A stretch of DNA of 64,000 bases. Origin: Sphingobium sp. TCM1. Its GTDB lineage: Bacteria; Pseudomonadota; Alphaproteobacteria; Sphingomonadales; Sphingomonadaceae. Under the pieces are notes generated by a model, which worked only from the letters and a program-made list of their open reading frames with translations, searched no databases and was not told where the DNA came from. Shown piece by piece: positions 25,494 to 33,621 of this stretch. The number at the start of each line of letters is the position of its first letter. Within the stretch, counting starts at the first letter, position 1. Location of the stretch: assembly GCF_001650725.1 (NCBI RefSeq), contig NZ_LXVX01000004.1, positions 49,363 through 113,362 of the forward strand, in the 5' to 3' direction. A program made the translations under genes and the position numbers.

Positions 25494-26414
25494 CTAGGCA
25501 GCCCTGTTCCAGAGCGCGTCGTACACCGCGCCGGCGGCCGCATCCGCACCGCCGAGTTCTGCCTGGAGCGCGCGCAGGCGATAGGTGAAGAAATGCAGCT
25601 TATGCTCGGCCGTCACGCCCATGCCGCCGTTGAACTGGTGCAGATCGAAGGCGAGCTTGCCGACATGATCCTGCGCATAGGTCGCCGCAATGTCCGCCGC
25701 GACCGCCTCGCCCGACCAGGCGGCGTACAGGGCCAGCATCCGCATCGCGCAGGCGATCTGGTGACATTGGGCGAGCCGGTGCTGCACCGCCTGGAACGAT
25801 CCGACCGGCCGGCAAAACACCATACGGTCCTTCACATGCTGAACGGTCAGGGTTATCGCAGCCTTCGCCGCGCCAGCACATTCGACAGCGATGGCGACGC
25901 GATGCCATTGACGCAGCCGGGCGGCATCCCCGACGGGCCGTGCCACGGACATATCCGGTACGGTGACGAAGCGGCCATAGGGATAGGCGAAGATGGACTC
26001 GACCGGCTCCACGACCATCCCTGAAAGATCGAGCAGAACCGCCTGCCCTTTTCGCTCAGCCAGGCCATGGCGCGCCACCGGCAGCAGCCGCTGCGCCTTG
26101 CCAAGGTCGCCTGACAGCAACGCTATCGGATCGTCGAGCGTCCCGCCCAGCAATGCAGGTGCCACCAGCGCGGACGCGCCGGCGCTTGTCACGACCGGCA
26201 GCTGCGATATTTCCAGCACCACCAGCGCCGCCTCCAGCATTCCCCAATCCACCCCGGCGCGCATAAAACCGTGCACATCGAGCGCATCCTGAAGGTCAGC
26301 GGCAAAATGGCTATAGTCGCGCTCATGCCCCATCGGCATGTCGCGCCATTTCGCCCCCAGAGTACGGACCGCATCCACCAGCATCTGCTGGTCGCCGTTC
26401 AGTTCCATGTCCAT
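25494..26414 (-). CDS. short acyl-CoA dehydrogenase subunit of a second tandem pair
   Basis: 306 aa, well below the usual 380. The N-terminal domain is abbreviated (MELNGDQQMLVDAVRTLG), while the C-terminal FAD region is kept: DRMVFCRPVGSFQAVQHRLA, then HQFNGGMGVTAEHKLHFFTYRL with Glu in TAEH. The truncated subunit is typical of heteromeric dehydrogenases, where one chain gives up part of the active site. It starts 3 nt after the stop of the larger partner. Probably acts on a different intermediate from the pair at 2880-5143. Confidence 0.82.
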   Translation of the reverse strand: MDMELNGDQQMLVDAVRTLGAKWRDMPMGHERDYSHFAADLQDALDVHGFMRAGVDWGMLEAALVVLEISQLPVVTSAGASALVAPALLGGTLDDPIALLSGDLGKAQRLLPVARHGLAERKGQAVLLDLSGMVVEPVESIFAYPYGRFVTVPDMSVARPVGDAARLRQWHRVAIAVECAGAAKAAITLTVQHVKDRMVFCRPVGSFQAVQHRLAQCHQIACAMRMLALYAAWSGEAVAADIAATYAQDHVGKLAFDLHQFNGGMGVTAEHKLHFFTYRLRALQAELGGADAAAGAVYDALWNRAA

Positions 26415-26417
26415 GGT

Positions 26418-27557
26418 CTACCCCTTCGGCAGGTCAAGCGCGCCGCGCGCTATCAGGTTGAGTTGCAACTCGTAGGTGCCTGCCGCGATGGTCGCAGCGA
26501 TGTTGCCCCGATGGAATTCGCGCAGGATCGCGTCGCCGCCGGCCAATATGTCGGGCAGATACTCCATCAGGAAATGGGTGAGATCCGTGCAGGCCTCAGA
26601 CGCGGCGATGCGGCTGATATTGCCGTTGACGCTGGGCGGCGCCTGCCTGGCGCGTTCGTCGACGACGACATAGGTCAACAGGCGGGCTGCCTCGAACTTG
26701 GCATGGATACGGCCGACCCTCGCCTTGATGATCGGATCATCGCCGCGCCCCTCCGCTGCCAATCGTGCGATGGCGCGATCGAGCAGCTTTCTGCCTACAT
26801 GATAGCGCGGAATGCCGACCCGCTCGAAGCTGAGCGCATAAGTGATGATGTCCCAGGCCTTGCCCTCTTCCCCCACCCGGGCGCTGTCGGGCACGAACAG
26901 GTCGGTAAAGAACATCTCGTTGAGATGCCCTTCGCTCACGAGCCCCGGAAAAGGCTTCACCTCTATCCCGGCTGAATCCATCGGTACCAGGAAGATGGAA
27001 ATCGCCTTGCGCTCCGCGCCTGTGCGCGCGAGCAGGAAACAGAAATCGGCCTTCCCCGCATAACTGGTCCAGATTTTCTGGCCGTTGACGACATAGCCGC
27101 CCTCCACCTTCTGCGCGCGGGTCTGGAGCGCGGCCAGATCGGTGCCCGCCCCCGGCTCTGAATAGCCCTGGCACCAGATTACCTCACCCCGCGCGATCCG
27201 GCCCAGATGCTCGGCCTTCTGCCGGGGCGTGCCATATTTCATGAGCGTCGGCCCAAGCCAGTTGACGTTCATATATTGGGGGCCGCGCGGTTCCCCGCGC
27301 CATTTCATCTCTTCGGCCAGTATGAACTGTTCCCATGGATCGGCGCTTCGGCCGCCCCATTGTTCGGGCCAGTGACGCACCAGCAGGTCGCGTTCGGCCA
27401 GTTGCGGGCAGAATGTCCGGCTGAAGGCGATCTGGTCGTCCGATCCATAGCCCTGGGGCGCATAATGGCTGTCCCAGTCCGCCGGGAGCAATTCTTCGAG
27501 CGCACCCCGCACCCGCTCGCGATACGCCCGCTGGTCGTCGGTCCAGGCGAACTCCAT
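26418..27557 (-). CDS. acyl-CoA dehydrogenase, large subunit of second pair
   Basis: About 379 aa: MEFAWTDDQRAYRERVRG at the N-terminus, CQGYSEPGAGTDLAALQTRA and NGQKIWTSYAGKADFCF in the beta domain, C-terminal AAGTYELQLNLIARGALDLP. Ala/Gly occupy the place of the common YEGT catalytic Glu, as in the large subunit at 3947. AGGAG is 9 nt from ATG 27557 and 3 nt from ATG 27563. First gene of the pair, reading away from the large palindrome at 27597. Confidence 0.85.
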   Translation of the reverse strand: MEFAWTDDQRAYRERVRGALEELLPADWDSHYAPQGYGSDDQIAFSRTFCPQLAERDLLVRHWPEQWGGRSADPWEQFILAEEMKWRGEPRGPQYMNVNWLGPTLMKYGTPRQKAEHLGRIARGEVIWCQGYSEPGAGTDLAALQTRAQKVEGGYVVNGQKIWTSYAGKADFCFLLARTGAERKAISIFLVPMDSAGIEVKPFPGLVSEGHLNEMFFTDLFVPDSARVGEEGKAWDIITYALSFERVGIPRYHVGRKLLDRAIARLAAEGRGDDPIIKARVGRIHAKFEAARLLTYVVVDERARQAPPSVNGNISRIAASEACTDLTHFLMEYLPDILAGGDAILREFHRGNIAATIAAGTYELQLNLIARGALDLPKG

Positions 27558-27596
27558 GGCCATCTTCTCCTGCCGTGGCCGATTCATGCCGACCCT

Positions 27597-27645
27597 GAAC
27601 CCATCTGATATTGACAGGGTTTCCATGTCAATATCAGATGGGTTC
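27597..27645. promoter_or_regulatory. perfect 20-bp inverted repeat in a divergent promoter
   Basis: Arms 27597-27616 and 27626-27645 are exact reverse complements, separated by GGGTTTCCA. The core is TGATATTGACA-N9-TGTCAATATCA. It sits 40 nt before the dehydrogenase ATG and 26 nt before the SDR start, so a bound protein would control both operons. The GntR gene at 28504 lies in the right-hand operon and is a natural candidate. The + strand also has TTGATAAGTAGTAT just beside it as possible promoter sequence. Confidence 0.7.
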
Positions 27646-27670
27646 CTTGATAAGTAGTATGGAGAGAGGG

Positions 27671-28507
27671 ATGATGTTCGACCTGACGGGCAAGACCGTG
27701 GTGGTGACGGGTGGTGGCCGGGGTATCGGACGCGGGATCGCCCGCGCCATGGCAATGGCGGGTGCCGATATCGTGATCAGCGGCCGCAGCCTGCGTCCGC
27801 TGGAGGAGACAGCCACAGAATTACGCGCATTAGGTGTCCATGTCGTTGTCGCGCCCGGCGACATCATGAGCCATCGGGGCATAGCCGACCTGGTCACCGC
27901 AGCGCTGGCGCTCAAGGGGCGCGGGCGCATCGACTGCTGGGTCAACAATGCCGGCAGCGCGACGCCCGCCGATGTCGGCCCGCTGATCGACATGGACGAA
28001 GGGCAATGGGACCGGGTCGTCGACCTCAACCTCAAATGGACCTTCTTCGCCGCGCAGGCTGCCGCGCGCGCGATGCGGGACATCGGGGGATCGATCGTCA
28101 ATATCTCCTCGCGCTCCGGCTCTCAGCCTTGCCCAATGACCGGCAATTACGGCGCGGCAAAGGCGGGCGTGGAAAGCCTCACCGCGACCATGGCGGTCGA
28201 ATGGGGGCATCTCAATATCCGCGTGAATGCCATTGCGCCCGGTGTTGTTCTGACCGAAAGCTCCTCGGCGATGGATAGCGAGAATCGCCGCCGCCGCCAG
28301 ATCGAGACCGTACCCCTGCTGCGGCTGGGCGTGGTCGACGATGTCGGCCCGCTCGCCGTATATTTCGCCGCCGACGAAAGCAGTTGGACGTCGGGCACGG
28401 TGGTACAGGTGACGGGGGGCAGCCGCATTCCGGTGGGGGCATTGACCTATCTCCACAAGCGCAGCCAGGAAGCGTTCGCACGCAGCGCCGACAGGGGCGC
28501 GCCATGA
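27671..28507 (+). CDS. SDR-family dehydrogenase
   Basis: About 278 aa. MMFDLTGKTVVVTGGGRGIG at the start, NNAGS, NISSRSG (Ser), YGAAK (Tyr/Lys), and VQVTGGSRIPVG near the end in place of the common DGG. GGAGAGAGGG is directly upstream of ATG 27671. The stop overlaps the GntR start (ATGA). First gene of the 27671-30198 operon, next to the 20-bp palindrome. Confidence 0.85.
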   Translation: MMFDLTGKTVVVTGGGRGIGRGIARAMAMAGADIVISGRSLRPLEETATELRALGVHVVVAPGDIMSHRGIADLVTAALALKGRGRIDCWVNNAGSATPADVGPLIDMDEGQWDRVVDLNLKWTFFAAQAAARAMRDIGGSIVNISSRSGSQPCPMTGNYGAAKAGVESLTATMAVEWGHLNIRVNAIAPGVVLTESSSAMDSENRRRRQIETVPLLRLGVVDDVGPLAVYFAADESSWTSGTVVQVTGGSRIPVGALTYLHKRSQEAFARSADRGAP

Positions 28508-29283
28508 CTGACCACGCCCCGATCCGCCAACGCGCGTCCGACGCGATCGCCGATCAGTTGCGGCGCGAAATCGCGGCCGGCGCTTTTGCCGACGGCCTGC
28601 TTGATCCTACGCCGCAACTGATGCAGCGCTTCGGCGTGTCGCGCCCCACCTTGCGGGAAGCATTCCGCATGTTGGAAAGCGAGCGGCTGATCGAGGTGCG
28701 CCACGGCAGCCGCACGGGTGTCCGCGTCCGGCAACCCAGTGGCGAAGGCGCGGTGCGGATGACAGGCCAGACGTTGCAAGCGGCCGGCACGACGATCGAA
28801 CAGCTTTACGAGGCCCGCCTAGCCTTCGAGCCCTTTGCCGCGCGGCTGGTCGCGCAGCGCTGCGACCGGCGCGATATCGGTCGCCTGCGGGGCGCCCATG
28901 CCGATCTCGACGGACTGCTGGAGGCCAGGGCCTGGCCTGCGCTCGGCGCAGCGATGGCCCGTTTCCATCATCTGCTGGTCGAACTAACCGGCAACCAGAT
29001 GCTCACCCTGACTGCCGATACCATCGCGACCCTGCTCGAACGGCACCAGCGAAACCGCAATGCCGCCCTGCACGAGCCGGCCGATCCAGATGCGTCCTGG
29101 CTAGCCTTCCGCGGCCTTGGCGTCCGATCGGTCGCGCGCCTGATCGCGCTGGTAGAGGCAGGCGACGCCGATGCGGCTGAAGTCCATTGGCGCTTGCACG
29201 TCGAAGGCGCCAATGACTATTGGCTCAAGGGTGAGGATCGCCATGCCGTCATCGACGTGATCGGCGATCGCGGCGCACGCTGA
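28504..29283 (+). CDS. GntR-family regulator, FadR/FCD subfamily
   Basis: 259 aa; paralogue of the regulator at 8825. HTH around residues 8-75 (ADQLRREIAAGAFADGLLD, GVSRPTLREAFRMLESERLI, HGSRTGVRVR), then an FCD domain with ARFHHLLVELTGN, including likely metal-binding His. Embedded between an SDR and a crotonase, it should be autoregulated and respond to an acid or CoA ester in the same pathway. The longer upstream frame is only SDR shadow; ATG 28504 gives the 4-nt overlap. Confidence 0.88.
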   Translation: MTDHAPIRQRASDAIADQLRREIAAGAFADGLLDPTPQLMQRFGVSRPTLREAFRMLESERLIEVRHGSRTGVRVRQPSGEGAVRMTGQTLQAAGTTIEQLYEARLAFEPFAARLVAQRCDRRDIGRLRGAHADLDGLLEARAWPALGAAMARFHHLLVELTGNQMLTLTADTIATLLERHQRNRNAALHEPADPDASWLAFRGLGVRSVARLIALVEAGDADAAEVHWRLHVEGANDYWLKGEDRHAVIDVIGDRGAR

Positions 29284-29313
29284 AATATTGGCGCATAAGG
29301 AGAGAAAAGCCCC

Positions 29314-30198
29314 ATGTTCGAAACGATCCGCTATGACGTGGCCGACGGAATCGCCACCATTACGCTCAACCGGCCCGATCGGCTCAACGCCTTCAATCCG
29401 ACCATGGCGCAGGAACTGATCGCCGCGTTCGACCGCAGCGATGCGGATGATCTGGTGCGTGTGGTCATTGTTACCGGCGAGGGCCGGGGCTTTTGTGCCG
29501 GCGCAGATCTGGAGGCGGGAGCCGACACCTTCAACTATGCCGTGCGCGACGGCGGGCCCATCAGCGCGGACGGCAGTATCGACTGGTCCCACGCAGAAGT
29601 GCGTGACACCGGCGGCCGGGTAACGCTGCGCATCTTCAACAGCCTCAAGCCCGTCATCGCGGCGATTAATGGTCCCGCGGTGGGCGTGGGCATTACCATG
29701 ACATTGCCGATGGACATCCGCATCGCGGCCGATGGCGCCAAGATCGGTTTCGTCTTCGCCCGGCGCGGCATCGTGCCGGAAGCGGCGTCGAGCTGGTTCC
29801 TCCCCCGGCTCGTCGGCATCAGCAAGGCAATGGAATGGTGCGCGACCGGTCGCGTCATGCTGGCGGACGAGGCACTGGCCGGCGGCTTGTTGCGATCGGT
29901 CCATGCGCCCGACGAACTGCTGGACACTGCGCGAGAGATCGCCCGCGAGATCGCCGAGAATACTGCTGCCGTTTCGGTGTCGCTCACGCGCCAGATGCTG
30001 TGGCGCGGCCTGGGCATGAGCCACCCGATGGAGGCCCATCGCATCGACAGCCGCGCCGTCTACGCGCGCGGGCGCAGCGCTGATGCGGGCGAAGGCGTCA
30101 CAAGCTTCCTGGAAAAGCGCGCGCCAATCTATCCTGACAAGGTCAGCCAGGACATGCCGGGCTTCTATCCCTGGTGGGAGGAACCCGCCTGGCGCTGA
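29314..30198 (+). CDS. enoyl-CoA hydratase/isomerase family protein
   Basis: 294 aa crotonase: GIATITLNRPDRLNAFN, GRGFCAGADLEAG. First hydratase Glu replaced (GVGITMTLPMD); the second region reads RRGIVPEAASSWFLPR, keeping one Glu as in a common actinobacterial/sphingomonad subgroup. Terminal segment FYPWWEEP. AGGAGAG lies 10 nt upstream. Last gene of the SDR-GntR operon; followed by a strong hairpin. Confidence 0.85.
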   Translation: MFETIRYDVADGIATITLNRPDRLNAFNPTMAQELIAAFDRSDADDLVRVVIVTGEGRGFCAGADLEAGADTFNYAVRDGGPISADGSIDWSHAEVRDTGGRVTLRIFNSLKPVIAAINGPAVGVGITMTLPMDIRIAADGAKIGFVFARRGIVPEAASSWFLPRLVGISKAMEWCATGRVMLADEALAGGLLRSVHAPDELLDTAREIAREIAENTAAVSVSLTRQMLWRGLGMSHPMEAHRIDSRAVYARGRSADAGEGVTSFLEKRAPIYPDKVSQDMPGFYPWWEEPAWR

Positions 30199-30215
30199 AC
30201 GGCAGAAGTGCCAGC

Positions 30216-30244
30216 GGCGGCGCCTATTTTTTTCCGGCGCCGCC
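30216..30244. terminator. 9-bp GC hairpin with T-rich loop between convergent genes
   Basis: GGCGGCGCC, loop TATTTTTTTCC, GGCGCCGCC. The stem is perfect and lies 18 nt after the crotonase stop and 9 nt before the end of the convergent SDR, so it can serve both. The T run is in the loop. Confidence 0.6.
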
Positions 30245-30252
30245 CTGAAAGG

Positions 30253-31041
30253 TCAGTGCCTGTTAGCCCCCGACCTGCTGAGCGAGTCCGGCGTTGCGGG
30301 TTTGGCCGAGCGAGCCTCCACAAGATCAAGATTTACGTCGGGGGGCAGCGAAACCATGGCCACCAGTGTTAGCGCCATAGTCGTCGGCTCAGCAAAGTCG
30401 CCGGTGAAACTGGCATGTCCGGTTTCCTGGATCTTGGCGAAGAAGCGCTGGGCCACTTCGCCATCCCAATGCTGGCCTCCGGTACCGCCTGCCACCGACC
30501 CCGAGCGCAGCACCGACACGCGGATGCCGTCACTGCGCAATTCGTCGCGCAACCCTTGCGACAGGGCTTCGACCGCCGCCTTCGTCGCGGCATAGACAGT
30601 GAGATAGGGAAAGGGCATTCGCACCGATTCCGAACTGATCGTCACGATCTGCCCCTGGGATTTGCGCAGGTGCGGGATCGCCGCCCGGATGCACCAGATC
30701 GGTCCCATCAGGTTGACCGCAACATGCTGTTCCACCTGATGGACGGTCGCATCTTCGACCAGGAACGGATGAAAGATGGCGGCATTGTTGACCAGCAGGT
30801 CGATGCGGCCGAAACGATCCGCCGCGGCAGCGATTGCCGCATCGACGGCCCCCGCATTGCCGACATCGCAAGCAAATCCCGCTGCCATGCCGCCATGTCG
30901 TGCGACCACCGCATCGAGTTCAACCGACGCGCGGGCCAGGCACGCCACGCGCGCACCTGCCGCCACCAGCGCATCGACGAAGTGACTGCCCATCCCCTTG
31001 GATGCTCCAGTCACGACTGCAACTCTCCCCTCTAACGTCAT
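30253..31041 (-). CDS. SDR-family dehydrogenase
   Basis: 262 aa: VTGASKGMGSHF, NNAAI, TISSESV (Ser), YAATK (Tyr/Lys). The C-terminus lacks the usual DGG motif and instead reads MVSLPPDVNLDLVEARSAK, like the carbonyl-reductase-like group. GGAG lies about 10 nt before ATG 31041. Single gene, divergent from the P450 operon, with the AT-rich region 31042-31334 between. Confidence 0.83.
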   Translation of the reverse strand: MTLEGRVAVVTGASKGMGSHFVDALVAAGARVACLARASVELDAVVARHGGMAAGFACDVGNAGAVDAAIAAAADRFGRIDLLVNNAAIFHPFLVEDATVHQVEQHVAVNLMGPIWCIRAAIPHLRKSQGQIVTISSESVRMPFPYLTVYAATKAAVEALSQGLRDELRSDGIRVSVLRSGSVAGGTGGQHWDGEVAQRFFAKIQETGHASFTGDFAEPTTMALTLVAMVSLPPDVNLDLVEARSAKPATPDSLSRSGANRH

Positions 31042-31246
31042 GCATCATCTCCTATGTTCAGCCTGCTGGACTGCGCCGCATCCCGAAAACGACAGCCGGC
31101 GTGTCTGCAATTTCTGGCGCAATATCGCGCCGATGACCCGACCCCGCCCGGTCCATACGCCTGATGAGCAGGCTGCGCGGCAGCACATTCCGCAAGGCAT
31201 TTTTCCCAAAATCCGATGGTCGTCCGGCTACTAATCAATATCGACT

Positions 31247-31264
31247 TGAAACAAATATATTTCA
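31247..31264. promoter_or_regulatory. AT-rich promoter region with TGAAA-N8-TTTCA repeat
   Basis: TGAAACAAATATATTTCA, in the only strongly AT-rich stretch nearby (about 31225-31300), between the divergent SDR and the P450 operon. Probable promoter and operator zone; no regulator gene is adjacent. Confidence 0.4.
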
Positions 31265-31334
31265 TTGTATCATAATTCGCAACATAATGATGAGAAAGTT
31301 CCGCCGGCAGGATCGGCGGTACGTCTGCGGGAGA

Positions 31335-31658
31335 ATGTTTGTGGTCAGCGTTCGAGCCGTTCTTCGTGGTGGCGATGTGCATCAACTGGATGCGCAGCCG
31401 GGAACGAGCCTGATGGAAGCGCTGCGCGACTCGGGCGTCGATGAGATGCCGGCCCTGTGTGGCGGGTCCCTGAGCAGCGCGACCTGTCACATAGTCGTCG
31501 ATGATGACTGGATCGACCGTGTCGGTCGGGCAAATGCCGACGAGAACCACCTGCTTGACAGCAGCGACCATTGCACCGTCCCATCTCGCCTGTCGTGCCA
31601 GATCAGGCTGGACGACGCGCTCGAAGCCCCGCGCGTGACAATCGCGCCGGAAGACTGA
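31335..31658 (+). CDS. [2Fe-2S] ferredoxin, adrenodoxin/putidaredoxin type, one cluster Cys replaced
   Basis: About 107 aa ferredoxin that should feed electrons to the P450 downstream. Ligands Cys42, Cys51 and Cys88 are present (LCGGSLSSATCHIVV, SRLSCQI), but the second ligand position of C-x5-C-x2-C is Ser48 (codon AGC, 31476-31478). Serine can sometimes ligate iron, otherwise the cluster would be unstable. ATG 31335 is close to GGGAG; GTG 31341 has better spacing. First gene of the 31335-35691 operon. No ferredoxin reductase is in the window. Confidence 0.8.
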   Translation: MFVVSVRAVLRGGDVHQLDAQPGTSLMEALRDSGVDEMPALCGGSLSSATCHIVVDDDWIDRVGRANADENHLLDSSDHCTVPSRLSCQIRLDDALEAPRVTIAPED

Positions 31659-31692
31659 TCCCCAAAAATATCGCCCTTCGAGAGGACATCGG

Positions 31693-33168
31693 ATGACAAT
31701 CCTGAAGAACAAGAATGCGCTTTACATCAACGGCGAATGGGTGACGACCACCCAGACGGAAGCGGTTATCAATCCTGCGACCGAGGGCAATATCGGCGAT
31801 GCGCCGGTCGGCACGTCTGCCCATGTGGAAGCGGCGATAGCAGCGGCCCATGACGCCTTCCACAAAGGACCGTGGCCCCGCCTTTCGCAGCGGGAACGCC
31901 AAGCCAAGATGAGCGAATTTCTCGATGCCATCGACCGACGCGCCCAGGAAATCATCGCCCTGATCGTCGCGGAAGCCGGTTCGACCCAGATGCTCGCGCA
32001 ATTCCTGCAATATGGCATCCCGATGCAACATGCACGGGCCGCGATCGAATTGTCGGGCCGCCCTGCGATCACGCCCCTGCCGGTTGAGACCACGCCCAAT
32101 GCGCAAGGCACGACCACACTTGGCGCAGGCGTCATGGTGCGCGATCCTGTTGGCGTCGTGTCCGCGATCACCCCTTATAATTTCCCTTTCTTCCTCAACG
32201 TCGGCAAGGTCGTACCTGCCCTTCTGATGGGCAACACGGTCATCCTCAAACCGTCACCCTACACCCCGTTCGAAGCGTTGATCCTGGGCGAGATCGCCGA
32301 CGAGGTCGGCCTGCCCAGGGGCGTTTTCAACATCGTCACCGGCGATGTCGCGGCGGGTGAGGCGCTGACGACCGACAAGCGGATCGATCTGGTCAGTTTC
32401 ACTGGGTCGGACAGGGTAGGGTCGCTGATCCAAGCGCAGGCGGCGCCGACGTTGAAACGGCTGGTGATGGAACTGGGAGGGAAGTCCGCACTGATCGTCC
32501 GCCCCGATGCCGATCTTCAGGGCGCGGCGATGAACGGCTTGATGGGCTTTACCGTCCATTGCGGCCAGGGCTGCGCATTGCTGACCCGCCATCTGGTCCA
32601 TAATTCGGTCAAGGCGCAATATATCGAGACATTGAAGGCGATGGTCGCCCATGTGAAAGTCGGCGATCCGGCTGATCCGACCAGCACCATGGGTCCGCTG
32701 ATCCGTGAAGTCGCGCGGACGCGCACCCAGAATTATGTCGACATCGCGCTGTCTCAGGGCGCCAGGTTGGTCACGGGGGGCAAACGCCCCGCAGGCTTGG
32801 ACAAGGGCTTCTTCTACGAACCGACCCTATTCACCGACGTGGAAAACCACCATCGCATCGCGCAGGAAGAGGTGTTCGGCCCGATCGGCGTGGTCATCGG
32901 CTACGATACGGACGAGGAAGCGATCACCATCGCCAACGACAGCGATTTCGGCCTGTCGGGTGCGGTCTTTTCCGCCGACGTCGGCAAGGCCTATGAGATC
33001 GCGCTGCAACTGCGCACCGGCGGAGTCGCCGTCAATGGCGGCGGTGGCAAGATGTCCAGCTACGCCCCGTTCGGCGGCATCAAGCGGTCGGGTTACGGCC
33101 GCGAATATGGCTATGAGGGCATCAACGAATTCACGAACATCAAGACAATCAGCTTCAAGGGAGGATGA
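31693..33168 (+). CDS. NAD(P)-dependent aldehyde dehydrogenase
   Basis: 491 aa. SAITPYNFPFFLNVGKVVPA, general base Glu260 in MELGGKS, nucleophile Cys294 in HCGQGC, and C-terminal SYAPFGGIKRSGYGREYG. It oxidises an aldehyde to a carboxylic acid, fitting the P450/SDR alcohol-aldehyde-acid series of this operon. Lies 34 nt after the ferredoxin stop and 3 nt before the VOC gene. Confidence 0.9.
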   Translation: MTILKNKNALYINGEWVTTTQTEAVINPATEGNIGDAPVGTSAHVEAAIAAAHDAFHKGPWPRLSQRERQAKMSEFLDAIDRRAQEIIALIVAEAGSTQMLAQFLQYGIPMQHARAAIELSGRPAITPLPVETTPNAQGTTTLGAGVMVRDPVGVVSAITPYNFPFFLNVGKVVPALLMGNTVILKPSPYTPFEALILGEIADEVGLPRGVFNIVTGDVAAGEALTTDKRIDLVSFTGSDRVGSLIQAQAAPTLKRLVMELGGKSALIVRPDADLQGAAMNGLMGFTVHCGQGCALLTRHLVHNSVKAQYIETLKAMVAHVKVGDPADPTSTMGPLIREVARTRTQNYVDIALSQGARLVTGGKRPAGLDKGFFYEPTLFTDVENHHRIAQEEVFGPIGVVIGYDTDEEAITIANDSDFGLSGAVFSADVGKAYEIALQLRTGGVAVNGGGGKMSSYAPFGGIKRSGYGREYGYEGINEFTNIKTISFKGG

Positions 33169-33171
33169 GCG

Positions 33172-33597
33172 ATGCAACCGCGCATCAACATGATCATGAC
33201 CGCCGCAGAAAATGTACCTGCGCTACGTCGATTCTATGAACAGGGACTGGGATGGACCGCCTGGGGACCGGCTTCCGACATGTCGGTGCTCTACAAGGTC
33301 GGGACGTCCATTCTGGTCTTCCTGAACGCTGACTATCAGGCGCAGGAAAGCGGCCTGCCCAAGGCCGACGGCGTCAAGTCGATCTGGGCGATCTTCGTCG
33401 AATCCAAGGAGGCGGTCGATCGCGTCTTCCAGAAGGCGATCGATGCCGGCGCTACCGTCGCCAGTCCGGTGCGCGACCGCGATATGGGCCTCTATTCTGG
33501 CTATTTCGCCGACCCGGAAGGTAATGGCTGGGAAGTCGTATGGAGCCCGCACATGCCGATCGGTTCCGATGGCGGCCTGACGCTACCGGGACAATGA
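33172..33597 (+). CDS. VOC (glyoxalase/bleomycin resistance fold) protein
   Basis: 141 aa single VOC domain pair: ENVPALRRFYEQGLGW, SGYFADPEGNGWEVVWSPH. The usual first metal His is missing at the N-terminal strand (INMIMT), so a classical metal dioxygenase or glyoxalase is unlikely; the C-terminal Glu of NGWEVVW is kept. It may bind a hydrophobic ligand or act as an isomerase. GGAGG is 9 nt upstream. Inside the P450 operon. Confidence 0.75.
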   Translation: MQPRINMIMTAAENVPALRRFYEQGLGWTAWGPASDMSVLYKVGTSILVFLNADYQAQESGLPKADGVKSIWAIFVESKEAVDRVFQKAIDAGATVASPVRDRDMGLYSGYFADPEGNGWEVVWSPHMPIGSDGGLTLPGQ

Positions 33598-33621
33598 ACA
33601 CAATTTGAAAGGAACCGCAAA

